Assembly: GCA_963665045.2 (NCBI GenBank)
Contig: CAXXJQ010000003.1
Coordinates: 1,240,001 to 1,304,000, forward strand
Direction of reading: 5' to 3'
Source of the DNA: JAFGRU01 sp016934985
GTDB lineage: Bacteria; Desulfobacterota; Desulfuromonadia; Desulfuromonadales; JAAYDE01
Length of the DNA: 64,000 nucleotides
Shown here: in pieces, positions 52,671 to 60,448 of the stretch
Position numbering within the stretch: position 1 is the first letter of the stretch
Layout of the letters: each line of letters begins with the position of its first letter
Translations under genes and position numbers: made by a program
Notes under the pieces: generated by a model
What the model was told of the DNA's origin: nothing
Databases searched by the model: none
Seen by the model: only the letters and a program-made list of their open reading frames with translations

Positions 52671-52937
52671 CTAAATCTTACAAATACCTCCTTCGGCCTG
52701 GGGACAGGCATTTGAAATTTTTGCGGTCAGCACGACCTCATAATCTTCTGAAGCCGCTTCAAAAGCTTTTTTAATGAGTTCCAGAACCAGCGTCCTCTCC
52801 CCTCCAACAATAGTGCTCATAGCGCCGGATATAACCCGAACCTCCTCCCCCTCAAAAATTTTACCGAATAATTCTATGGATGTGGAAAGATCTTTGGTTC
52901 GAAGGGCATAAAGACTCAACTCAGCCTGTATATACAT
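52671..52937 (-). CDS. YkoF-like thiamine/hydroxymethylpyrimidine-binding protein
   Basis: An 88-residue protein: MYIQAELSLYALRTKDL.. with GAMSTIVGGERTLVLELIKKAFEAA and VLTAKISNACP. The pattern (AxLSLYxLRT, GxMST, K-V-S-N-ACP) fits the YkoF family of small ferredoxin-fold proteins that bind thiamine precursors, though single-domain here. GGAGGTCC precedes the ATG at 52937. It lies after desulfoferrodoxin but is separated from it by a strong hairpin terminator. Confidence 0.6.
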   Translation of the reverse strand: MYIQAELSLYALRTKDLSTSIELFGKIFEGEEVRVISGAMSTIVGGERTLVLELIKKAFEAASEDYEVVLTAKISNACPQAEGGICKI

Positions 52938-52973
52938 AAAGGACCTCCCAATGGGAATCTGCACCTTGATAAA

Positions 52974-53009
52974 AGAATAAGCGGCGCCTATCCAGGCGCC
53001 GCTTATTCT
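52974..53009 (-). terminator. Terminator after desulfoferrodoxin
   Basis: AGAATAAGCGGCGCCT (52974-52989) and its exact complement (52994-53009) form a 16-bp stem over a 4-nt loop. On the minus strand a short T-run follows. It separates desulfoferrodoxin from the YkoF-like gene. Confidence 0.8.
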
Positions 53010-53026
53010 TTATTGATATTATATAA

Positions 53027-53410
53027 TCACCCTTTTTCAGACCACATGCCGTGGATGTTGCAATATTCTCGAGCAGTTATCTGGTCGGCAGAGATATTAA
53101 AGACGGCCTCAGGAGTTTCCCCTGGCTTCAGGAACTGACGATAGGCTTTTCCATCGGCAATAACTTCAACCCATTCGATATAATGCTCGGCCAACATTGG
53201 ATGGGGAACACTTCCCACCTTAACGGTAATGGTCCTGTCTCCCTTTTCTATTACGGGGACATGTTTTTCTTTCCCTTCTTGTGCTGCCCCCTTCTCTTCC
53301 AAAAGTTTCATGTTTTCACCGCAGCAAACCAATTCTCCGGCCTCTCCGCGTAAAACTTCGACAACATTCCCACAAATTTCACAAAAGTACACTTCAAGTT
53401 GCTTGGGCAT
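53027..53410 (-). CDS. dfx: Desulfoferrodoxin (superoxide reductase)
   Basis: A 127-residue two-domain 2Fe superoxide reductase. The N-terminal desulforedoxin centre has CEIC and VCCGENM (four Cys). The SOR centre has EKHVPVI, HPMLAEHYIEW and CNIHG, the four His and one Cys that bind catalytic iron. It reduces superoxide to peroxide without making oxygen, a hallmark of anaerobes. GGAGG precedes the ATG. The structured element copy B lies 30 bases upstream, in its presumed 5' leader. Confidence 0.95.
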   Translation of the reverse strand: MPKQLEVYFCEICGNVVEVLRGEAGELVCCGENMKLLEEKGAAQEGKEKHVPVIEKGDRTITVKVGSVPHPMLAEHYIEWVEVIADGKAYRQFLKPGETPEAVFNISADQITAREYCNIHGMWSEKG

Positions 53411-53439
53411 ACGTACCTCCAGTTAATAATTTTTGTAAT

Positions 53440-53560
53440 TTCAGCACAATGCCCAGCATCGCCCATTCCAAGGACCCCGTGAAACCGTCCATGGGGCTTA
53501 GCTGCCGCCATCCGGTCGGCAGATGCCCTTTCCATGGGCGATACGAGTCCTTGTGCTGAA
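53440..53560 (-). repeat. Structured GGA-rich element, copy B, in dfx leader
   Basis: A 121-nt element on the minus strand, related to copy A. The closing stem is TTCAGCACAA with TTGTGCTGAA (10 bp). Inside, TCGCCCAT (53541-53534) pairs with ATGGGCGA (53466-53459), GCCC-ATGGAAA-GGGC forms a hairpin, and CTGCCG pairs with CGGCAG. Five GGA motifs are at the same places as in copy A: AAGGA, ATGGA, CGGA, ATGGA, TTGGA. No terminator follows before dfx, so it may act in cis on superoxide reductase expression. Confidence 0.75.
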
Positions 53561-53793
53561 CTGTTACTAATTTTTTCCTTTTCTTTATTCAATAACAGGA
53601 GAAAGACTACCATACAAATTCTGCCCTGCAACCGGATCTCCGATGACCTCAGAGAAAACGATCGGGTTACCCACCGTATAAAAACTTAAAGAATGCCCAA
53701 TCTTTAGAAAGCTGAAAAACAATTAAGATTTTTTTTGAAATGGATTTAAAATAACCGATCAATGATCGAAATAATCATAAAGGAAGGCGTTTT

Positions 53794-53854
53794 AAAAAAA
53801 ACACCCCTGGAGCAGGCAAAGAAAACCTCTAGGCTCTCTTTATTACTCCAGGGG
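53794..53854 (-). terminator. Terminator after DUF3135 gene
   Basis: CCCCTGGAG and CTCCAGGGG (53804-53812 with 53846-53854) pair perfectly around a 33-nt loop. On the minus strand, eight T follow closely. The large loop is unusual. It lies 45 bases after the stop of the gene at 53899. Confidence 0.7.
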
Positions 53855-53898
53855 ATTGCCACAAATCATTAAAACGGCAAAGCAATCGGCTGTTTTCT

Positions 53899-54237
53899 TT
53901 AACGATTGAATTGAAGAACTTTACCAGGCTCGTTCTTAGTTCCTGTTTTTTCGAGATAAGCAGCAGGGTTATTTATGACATCTTGAAATTCCTGGAAGTG
54001 CCCCCAAAAAATTTCTACCATCTTATTCATACGAGCAACAGGATCTTTATACCTATCCAGGGTTGTTTCAATCTTGAATTGCAGACCTTGCGCCTTGGCA
54101 CGATATTCCGCCGGAAAGCTGTCAATGGTCTCCTGGATAAGTTTCTTTCTCTCAGCTTCAAATAATTCAGGGTCTTTTTGATACAACCCGGTCAGTTTGT
54201 CTGCTGAGTCATACTTTTCCGTATATTTTTCAGACAT
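53899..54237 (-). CDS. DUF3135 domain protein
   Basis: A 112-residue soluble helical protein. LYQKDPELFEAERKKLIQETI, LQFKIETTLDRYKDPVARMNKMVEIFW matches the DUF3135 pattern (DPexFexeR..LI, LQ..id..R..n.). Function unknown. GGGGGT precedes the ATG. Divergent from the receiver-GGDEF gene, with AT-rich DNA between. Confidence 0.75.
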   Translation of the reverse strand: MSEKYTEKYDSADKLTGLYQKDPELFEAERKKLIQETIDSFPAEYRAKAQGLQFKIETTLDRYKDPVARMNKMVEIFWGHFQEFQDVINNPAAYLEKTGTKNEPGKVLQFNR

Positions 54238-54529
54238 AACAGTACCCCCAAGATCATTTCAATTTGTTGCCATTAAAAAAGCAGAAATTGTACCAACAGT
54301 ATAACTTGCTGGATTTTAATGGTTTTTAGATTTTTCAAAAAAGAAAAATACAACTGTGTAAAATCTCCCGACAATTTGATCCGGCCAGCAAAAAAAACTA
54401 TAAACGATATTTTCTTTTATATTTCAATCTATTAAAGAAAAATAAATTTTTAAAATAAACGTTTTTTAAAAATTTGAAGGCCTGTCGCTAAAAATCTGTA
54501 AATATTTCCAACATAATCCAAGGACATAA

Positions 54530-54558
54530 TTAGATTTAAATGAAATTTTTGCTATAGT
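54530..54558 (+). promoter_or_regulatory. Candidate promoter of the receiver-GGDEF gene
   Basis: TTAGAT (54530-54535), a 17-bp spacer, and TATAGT (54553-54558), about 110 bases before the start codon. The remainder of 54238-54667 is strongly AT-rich, with no gene or RNA seen. Confidence 0.45.
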
Positions 54559-54667
54559 TGTTATCGGTAATTTTGTTAAATTATCTTGCCGCCTCTTAAT
54601 TTTTTTTCATCCTATTTAAATTTAATCTTTAAAAAAAAGAAAAAATCCGATCAGGCCAAGTTATAAC

Positions 54668-55597
54668 ATGGAAACCATCGCTAAAAAACCGTCTATTTTG
54701 ATAGTGGATGATGAAAGGATCAACATCCACATTCTTAAAAATGCTTTGAACGGCTTTAACATTAAAGCAGCCACCAACGGCCATGAAGCACTACGCATAG
54801 CCAAGTCTCCAGAACAACCGGATTTGATTCTCCTGGATATTATGATGCCCGAAATGGATGGCTTCCAGGTTTGCAAAGAATTAAAATTGAATCCCCAGAC
54901 AGGAAAAATTCCGGTGATTTTCATAACCGCCATCAACGATGACAATCAAGAGGAAAAAGGTCTTGCCTTGGGTGCGGTGGATTACATCACCAAGCCATTT
55001 CGTCTTCCCATCGTTCAGGCCAGGATTAAAAACCACCTATATTTAAAGAAAAGCCTGGATATTCTAAAAGATCTTTCAACTCTCGATTTTCTCACCAATA
55101 TCCCCAACCGCCGACGTTTTGAGGAGGTGCTATTTTTGGAATGGCGCCATGCCCTTCGTGCCTCTAAAAACTTGACCCTCATTATTCTGGATATAGATTT
55201 TTTCAAACTGTTTAACGATACATACGGTCACCTCGCCGGGGATACTTGCTTGAAAAAGATTGCTAAAACACTGTCCAATACAATGAATCGCTCCACAGAT
55301 TTTGTCGCCCGTTTCGGAGGAGAAGAATTTGTCGTTATTCTTCCGGATACCGGATCTGAAGGTGCTATCAACATTGCAGAAAGTTTTAAAAACGCTATCG
55401 CCGAATTGGCTATCCCACATCATAGTTCCCCTATAAGTGACTTTGTATCCGTCAGTATGGGTATCGCCACCTGCCAACCAACTGTTGATTTCGAGACCGA
55501 GGAATTGATCCGCCTTGCCGACAAGATGCTCTACCAAGCCAAGGCCAAAGGCCGAAACCTCATAAAAGCGACAACACTAACAATTCCTTATTCATAA
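54668..55597 (+). CDS. Response regulator with receiver and GGDEF domains
   Basis: A 309-residue PleD/WspR-like diguanylate cyclase. The receiver holds the acidic pair DDE near residue 14, phosphoacceptor Asp57 in LILLDIMMPEMDG and Lys in YITKPF. The cyclase has GGEEF at 217-221 and an RSTD I-site five residues before. Both keep all active-site features. It has no linker domain, unlike the regulator at 728. A weak ribosome-binding site precedes the ATG. Confidence 0.93.
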   Translation: METIAKKPSILIVDDERINIHILKNALNGFNIKAATNGHEALRIAKSPEQPDLILLDIMMPEMDGFQVCKELKLNPQTGKIPVIFITAINDDNQEEKGLALGAVDYITKPFRLPIVQARIKNHLYLKKSLDILKDLSTLDFLTNIPNRRRFEEVLFLEWRHALRASKNLTLIILDIDFFKLFNDTYGHLAGDTCLKKIAKTLSNTMNRSTDFVARFGGEEFVVILPDTGSEGAINIAESFKNAIAELAIPHHSSPISDFVSVSMGIATCQPTVDFETEELIRLADKMLYQAKAKGRNLIKATTLTIPYS

Positions 55598-55768
55598 TAG
55601 TTTTGCCGTTTCAGGGTTGATTTTGTATTTTGTTTAGCCAATTTCACCAGCACGCTCTTTAAACGCCCCCTTTCTTAAAAAAAGTCCGGATTCAAGTTAA
55701 AAAAACACAAGATTTTCGGCCATTGCAGAAAATTTAAAAGGATTGTCCTTGATCTATTCTTTTTTGAC

Positions 55769-55793
55769 AAAAAACCGCCCAAAGGACGGTTTT
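55769..55793 (-). terminator. Terminator after tpx
   Basis: AAAACCG-x-CC (55771-55780) pairs with GG-x-CGGTTTT (55784-55793) with one mismatch and an AAA loop. On the minus strand it is followed by six T, so it ends tpx. It may also end the converging cyclase transcript. Confidence 0.7.
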
Positions 55794-55816
55794 CAAATAA
55801 AATCTTTTTTGTATTC

Positions 55817-56332
55817 TCAAACTAAAGCCCGGGCCGCATCCAGAGCCTTTTTGTAATCTGGTTCATCGGTCACTTCCGAAACAATTTCCCTGTATCGAAT
55901 AATCCCTTCCCGATCTAAAACGAACACGGTTCGCGCCAGAAGTCTAAACTCCTTGATTAAAACACCGAAAGCCAGGCCCAATGCCGTTTCCCTATAATCA
56001 GAGAGGGTTGTCAAACGCGAAACACCTTTTGCTCCGCACCAACGCCGCAGGGCAAAAGGGAGGTCAACGCTGATAGCCAGAATCTGAACATCCGCCCCCA
56101 ACCAGGCAGCCTCAGTGTCGAAACGCTGAGTTTCGGCAGCGCAGATGGCGGTATCGATAGAAGATAAAGTTGTTAGAATACATACTTTCCCGCGATACCT
56201 GGACAGTCGGACCATGGATAGATCGTTGGCGACCAGTTCACAATCAGGGGCAACATTACCCACATCTGGAATCGAGCCCGCCAGAGTAACTGGATTTCCT
56301 TGTAACGTTATAATTTCGTTTATATCTTCCAT
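55817..56332 (-). CDS. tpx: Thiol peroxidase (Tpx-type peroxiredoxin)
   Basis: A 171-residue atypical 2-Cys peroxiredoxin that reduces hydrogen peroxide and alkyl peroxides. The peroxidatic Cys is in SSIDTAICAAETQRFD, in place of the usual SxDTpVC, and the resolving Cys is in DLPFALRRWC. ITLQGNPVTLAGS at the start is characteristic. GGAGAAA precedes the ATG. It fits with superoxide reductase 3 kb away, which makes peroxide. Confidence 0.9.
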   Translation of the reverse strand: MEDINEIITLQGNPVTLAGSIPDVGNVAPDCELVANDLSMVRLSRYRGKVCILTTLSSIDTAICAAETQRFDTEAAWLGADVQILAISVDLPFALRRWCGAKGVSRLTTLSDYRETALGLAFGVLIKEFRLLARTVFVLDREGIIRYREIVSEVTDEPDYKKALDAARALV

Positions 56333-56410
56333 GGCAGTTTCTCCATATGTGATTCATATGGTACAGGACGCCAACATAAGGCATGCAACGTATTAGGAGG
56401 GGAAAATGGC

Positions 56411-56797
56411 TCAAAAATATTTTTTCTTATCAGGAATTACTCCGCGAATCCCTCCGACGGGCTCGGGGTCATCACCCTCGCGCCGTGGGATGAGATGGAT
56501 ATGGGCATGCATGATCGTCTGCCCGGCAACTTCGCCGCAATTAAGCCCGACGTTGAAACCGACAATGCCTGGATCCTTTTCAAGCAACCGTCGCCGAATG
56601 CGAAAAAGCAACACCTCTGCGTCTCTGCGCTCGAAAGCCGTCATGGTGAAAAAGTCCCTGGTGTGTCTGAATGGGACTATCAGGTGATGCCCGGAGGTTA
56701 CAGGATATTTATCTTCCAAAGCAAAAACGGAACTCCATATGTCAACTATTTGTTCTCTGGATTCGCCACTGCAGAACGGGCAATCGAGGATATTCAT
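56411..56797 (-). CDS. HIT family protein, short form
   Basis: A 128-residue HIT protein, MNILDCPFCSGES.., with the motif HAHIHLIPR and a CPFC pair at its N-terminus. KYPVTSGHHLIVPFRHTRDFF is typical of Hint/HIT hydrolases. It may remove AMP from conjugates. The ATG at 56797 follows GAAGGGGG. It is 75 bases upstream of tpx on the same strand and may be cotranscribed. Confidence 0.85.
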   Translation of the reverse strand: MNILDCPFCSGESREQIVDIWSSVFALEDKYPVTSGHHLIVPFRHTRDFFTMTAFERRDAEVLLFRIRRRLLEKDPGIVGFNVGLNCGEVAGQTIMHAHIHLIPRREGDDPEPVGGIRGVIPDKKKYF

Positions 56798-57394
56798 CAA
56801 AACCCCCTTCCGGCCGCATATTCACCAACAGTTTCGGACCATCCCAATTCTATCTGTTTTTTCACCCAGGCCATTTAAATTTCTATTTAAATTCTGTCAG
56901 AAATTTTCAGTATCGCAAAGGCATAAACTGTTTTTGCAGTTTTTGGAATTTTCTTCCCGTAAAGAAAATTCCAACATGACTGGAAAAACACCTCTTGCCC
57001 GGTTAAAGAGCTCTTGTTTTTTTAAGAGAAAGTTCGGCGGGAAATTCGCTTGTGTTCCTGAAGAGATTCGAAACGATGCAGCATATATAGGTCGTTCTCA
57101 GGGCTGCCCCAGACAATCGCCGCCAACAGTCCACTACCCTGGTAGAGACAAGACTTTTCCCTGGAAGCAGGCGCCTGAAACCCCTTAATGAACAACCAAC
57201 ACAGAATTATACCGGTGCCGCAAGGATCTCGAGCGTCTTTTGGGAATCCGGAAATTCAGGATTTGGGATTAAACGTGTGGCTTTTTTCTATTTCAAGTGG
57301 TTGGGCATTTTTACGTTAATGGGTAAATAAAGAATTCAAACCATATCCTTCCCTTAGACAAATCGTTCGTCCAAGCTCTTATTATGAAATGTTT
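56798..57394. other. Unexplained region of about 600 bases
   Basis: No annotated gene. Visible are a 13-bp perfect hairpin (TTGGAATTTTCTT, 56943-56955, with its complement 56962-56974), and a minus-strand frame of about 57 codons from a TTG at 57195 to a stop at 57022, with a stretch reading SCLYQGSGLLAAIVWG and ending in RISRRTFS. The frame stays open about 20 codons further upstream. It has no ribosome-binding site. It might be a small gene, a remnant, or a structured RNA whose complement happens to be open. Confidence 0.4.
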
Positions 57395-57739
57395 TCAGTC
57401 CTGGGCCTGGCTGCTGCGATAAAGACGAATTCGGACTTTTTCCAGGGTCACAAGGCCGTCCTTGATGGCTTCATCGACCAGGGGCAGAAAAGCCTCAATG
57501 CGCTCATCTTTATCAACGATTTCAATCACCAGTGGCAGGTCAGTGGAAAGACGCAGAATCCGGGTGGTATGAACTCGACTGCTGGCGCCGAAACCCTCAA
57601 CACCACGCAAGACCGTCGCCCCCGCAAGACCGACCTCACGCGCTTTTCGAACCAACCAGGAGTAAAGGGGCATGCCTTCATAGCGATCGCTTTCTCCAAT
57701 AAATATCCGCAGTAATTGTCCCTCTTCGGGTAGAATCAT
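57395..57739 (-). CDS. DUF190 (PII-like) protein linked to CrcB
   Basis: A 114-residue protein of DUF190, a PII-related fold. LLRIFIGESDRYEGMPLYSWLVRKAREVGLAGATVLRGVEGFG is the family signature. Members often sit with fluoride exporters or ion transporters and may regulate them. It follows crcB after 8 bases, behind GAGGTGAG. Confidence 0.9.
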   Translation of the reverse strand: MILPEEGQLLRIFIGESDRYEGMPLYSWLVRKAREVGLAGATVLRGVEGFGASSRVHTTRILRLSTDLPLVIEIVDKDERIEAFLPLVDEAIKDGLVTLEKVRIRLYRSSQAQD

Positions 57740-57747
57740 TTCTCACC

Positions 57748-58137
57748 TCAAAGATAGCGCGTCAAACCATAGCCGACCCAAACGGCCGTTAAACCTGCCA
57801 TGACCTGGCCAACGACGTTAAGAGAAGCAAACAGGAATTCTCCATCCCGCAACAAAGCCCAGCTTTCAAAACCAAAAGTCGAAAAGGTGGTAAAGCCACC
57901 GAGAAAACCGATTAGCAGAAAAAGGCGTAATTCAGGGGAAAGTATCTGCCGAAGTTCCAGAAGTCCACCACCGACACCTATAAGAAGGCAACCAAAAATA
58001 TTTACGACAAAAGTACCAATGGGAAAGGAGCTAACCTGGGTTATACGATGAATGAATCCGCCAAGAAGAAAACGACAGACTGCGCCGCAAAAACCACCCC
58101 CGCCGACCAGAAAAAGATTTATAATTGAAGATTTCAT
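57748..58137 (-). CDS. crcB: Fluoride exporter CrcB/Fluc
   Basis: A 129-residue membrane protein with four spans. GGGGFCGAVCRF, GTFVVNIFGCLLIG and GFLGGFTTFSTFGFE are Fluc signatures for a dimeric fluoride channel. No fluoride riboswitch core was seen in the 116 bases upstream. Operon with the DUF190 gene. Confidence 0.93.
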   Translation of the reverse strand: MKSSIINLFLVGGGGFCGAVCRFLLGGFIHRITQVSSFPIGTFVVNIFGCLLIGVGGGLLELRQILSPELRLFLLIGFLGGFTTFSTFGFESWALLRDGEFLFASLNVVGQVMAGLTAVWVGYGLTRYL

Positions 58138-58253
58138 AACACCTGTAATTGCATGACTGATAGTTGAAATTTACAGCTTCGTTAACATTTTAGAATCTTA
58201 AATGCAAGTTCTAATGGCCCAGGAAGCAACCCTTTAAGGAATCGGCCTTCTTA

Positions 58254-59381
58254 TCAAGTTGGAGACCCATAAGTGTTAATTCCGCCCAGGAACAAGCTAA
58301 ACTGGGTTTCGGCGGCTTCTTTGAGGGCCAGCGCAGAAACACCTTTTACCATTATGGCTTTGGTGCCAAACCAGCCAACGGCATCAGCCTTCCCGAGGCT
58401 TATGAAATATCCTTTCTCCCGGTAGGAATAAGGAGCTAAAGAGCGGCCACGCAAATCAGCAAGAATATTCCTGGCAACCAGTCTTCCTTTGTGGATAGCT
58501 GCCTGGGCGGTCATATGGTTTAGCCCTTTGGAAAGGAAGAATGAACAATCACCCGCGGAGAATATGTTTTGAAGGGAAATGTTCCTGTTCAAAACCTGCC
58601 CAAAGGAATTGGTTTCGATCTGCACTGGCGAAGGTTTAACGCCGGAGAATACGAAAGTAATCTGGGATGGCAAATAAACTTGCATGCCTGTTCGAACATC
58701 TTCGGCCAGGAGTTTATCATCGGACTGTTCAAGATAGGTCATATGCGGCACATACTCGAGGCGTTCATTAATAAGCCTTCTATGGATATAACGATGAAAC
58801 TTTTCCGGCAGGTTGGGCACCAGATGAGCGGCGCTGGTCAAAATTCGAATAGACCCTGTATACCCATTATTTTCTAAAGCGTTTTTTGCTTCAAAAAGAG
58901 CCTGAATAGAAGTAGCTCCGCCTCCAACAAAGGTAACCCACGATTGCGAATTTTTTACCTTGGAACAAAAATTCTCAATAATGGCCATGCCCCGGCCCTG
59001 TCGAAGATCCTTCAGCCCAAAAATTCCAGGACGGTCGATAAAACTGACAGGCTTGCTCCCGGTTGCAACGACCAAATAATCGAAAGGATGTTCCTTGCCT
59101 CCCAGCATAAGACGTTTTTCTTTATCCCAACGTTTGAGATCGGCCAATTGAAAAGAAAGAAATTCTTGGTGAAATGAAAATTTATGCTTCAGACCTATTT
59201 CATTGAAAGGGGTAAGAAGCTCTTGCAAAGGGGTGTGAAAGGTTTGGTGTAAACGGGTAATCCGGCAATGGGCTTTTTCTGCGTCAAGGAGATGGAGTTC
59301 AAGGTCAACCCGTGCCCTACTCAACTCAACCAGGCAGGCTAGACCAGCAAAGCCACCACCAAGAACAATAACCTTTTTCAT
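58254..59381 (-). CDS. NADH dehydrogenase type II-like FAD oxidoreductase
   Basis: A 375-residue two-dinucleotide-binding flavoprotein. The FAD motif VLGGGFAGLACLVEL is at the N-terminus, a second Rossmann motif FVGGGATSIQALFE near residue 152 binds NAD(P)H, and IFSAGDCSFF near 280 contacts FAD. It resembles NDH-2 or sulfide:quinone reductases, but the Cys pair of the latter is absent. The C-terminal membrane-anchor part is short. A single gene. Confidence 0.8.
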   Translation of the reverse strand: MKKVIVLGGGFAGLACLVELSRARVDLELHLLDAEKAHCRITRLHQTFHTPLQELLTPFNEIGLKHKFSFHQEFLSFQLADLKRWDKEKRLMLGGKEHPFDYLVVATGSKPVSFIDRPGIFGLKDLRQGRGMAIIENFCSKVKNSQSWVTFVGGGATSIQALFEAKNALENNGYTGSIRILTSAAHLVPNLPEKFHRYIHRRLINERLEYVPHMTYLEQSDDKLLAEDVRTGMQVYLPSQITFVFSGVKPSPVQIETNSFGQVLNRNISLQNIFSAGDCSFFLSKGLNHMTAQAAIHKGRLVARNILADLRGRSLAPYSYREKGYFISLGKADAVGWFGTKAIMVKGVSALALKEAAETQFSLFLGGINTYGSPT

Positions 59382-59495
59382 TCGTCATTCCCCAAAAACT
59401 GATAAATCTTTGGAAAAAGGTACCCCATAAACTTGGCCCCCTGAGTAAGGGCAGGATTCTACAGACAACCAAAATGTGTTCATTTCGAAGAAGGG

Positions 59496-60155
59496 TTATT
59501 TTTTGCGCAGCACCTCCATCAAAAACCTTGTCACCTCAGCAGCATGAGTAACAACCATGCCCTGCCCTGCATTTGAAACAATTTTGCAGCCGCTAACTTC
59601 CGGTGGAAATATCATGGAATCAATTTGTCCGTGAATGGCATAAACCGGGCACAGGGGTTTTGAAGCGGGCCAGTAACTAAGGGAAAGGCGCCCGCCTTCA
59701 ACCAGCAGTTCAGTTGGAGAATCGTCCAGCATTCTGCGCGCCAACTCGTAAAGAGGCGGCTGGTCAGAACCGAAAACCTTTTTGAATGTTTTTTGAGAAC
59801 CCATAACCGAACGCAAAACTCTCCCGGGCAGATGGTTGGCCAGGCGTCCCAGACGCTGGGCAACGGGATTGATGCAATGGGAGGACAGGCCGCTACTGAT
59901 GAGGATCAGGCCCCTGGTCCTGCGCTGGCAGGAAATTTCGGCGGCAACCATCCCGCCGAAGGAGACACCACCGATGAAGTCACCATCACCAACGTTTAAT
60001 TCCTTTGCCAACCGGGATGCGTAGGTTGCCATGGAATCCTCCGGAGAAGGGTTGGCCAGCCTGTGAAAAACAGCCTTGCCAGGGATTTCCCCAAGAAAGG
60101 AAAAAATACGTTCATCAGTTCCCAATGCCGGAAAAAGAAGGAGGCGCATTTCCAT
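59496..60155 (-). CDS. Alpha/beta hydrolase
   Basis: A 219-residue enzyme. The catalytic triad is visible: Ser in GGVSFGGMVAAE, Asp in HGQIDSMI, His in VVTHAAEVT. It has no lid or signal peptide. It resembles small esterases near fatty-acid or lipid genes. The substrate is unknown. AAAGGAAA precedes the ATG. Divergent from the hyf-like operon. Confidence 0.85.
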   Translation of the reverse strand: MEMRLLLFPALGTDERIFSFLGEIPGKAVFHRLANPSPEDSMATYASRLAKELNVGDGDFIGGVSFGGMVAAEISCQRRTRGLILISSGLSSHCINPVAQRLGRLANHLPGRVLRSVMGSQKTFKKVFGSDQPPLYELARRMLDDSPTELLVEGGRLSLSYWPASKPLCPVYAIHGQIDSMIFPPEVSGCKIVSNAGQGMVVTHAAEVTRFLMEVLRKK

Positions 60156-60448
60156 GGTTGGTTCTTTCCTTTAAAAATCTTTTTTATAACAGCATGATCC
60201 AACCCACCTCATGAATAAGCTTACACAAACATTTTCTCGATGAATAAAATTTCACCTGAGTTCTGCTAAACAGAATAATTCCTGGCTTTTTACTCTTAAT
60301 TTTATTATGATCGGCGACAATTTTCAAAATTTGTCCGGAAGTTCCTCCATGGCATAAAAGGCGGCAAGTTCCGACATAAAAAAGGCGGCAGGCGATAGCC
60401 TGCTAAAATTCAGTTTTTCAACCATTTTCCAATATTTACAAAAGATCC

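Noticed and set aside
58138..58253. Fluoride riboswitch before crcB
   Set aside because: The short conserved pseudoknot motifs could not be placed in this stretch on the minus strand.
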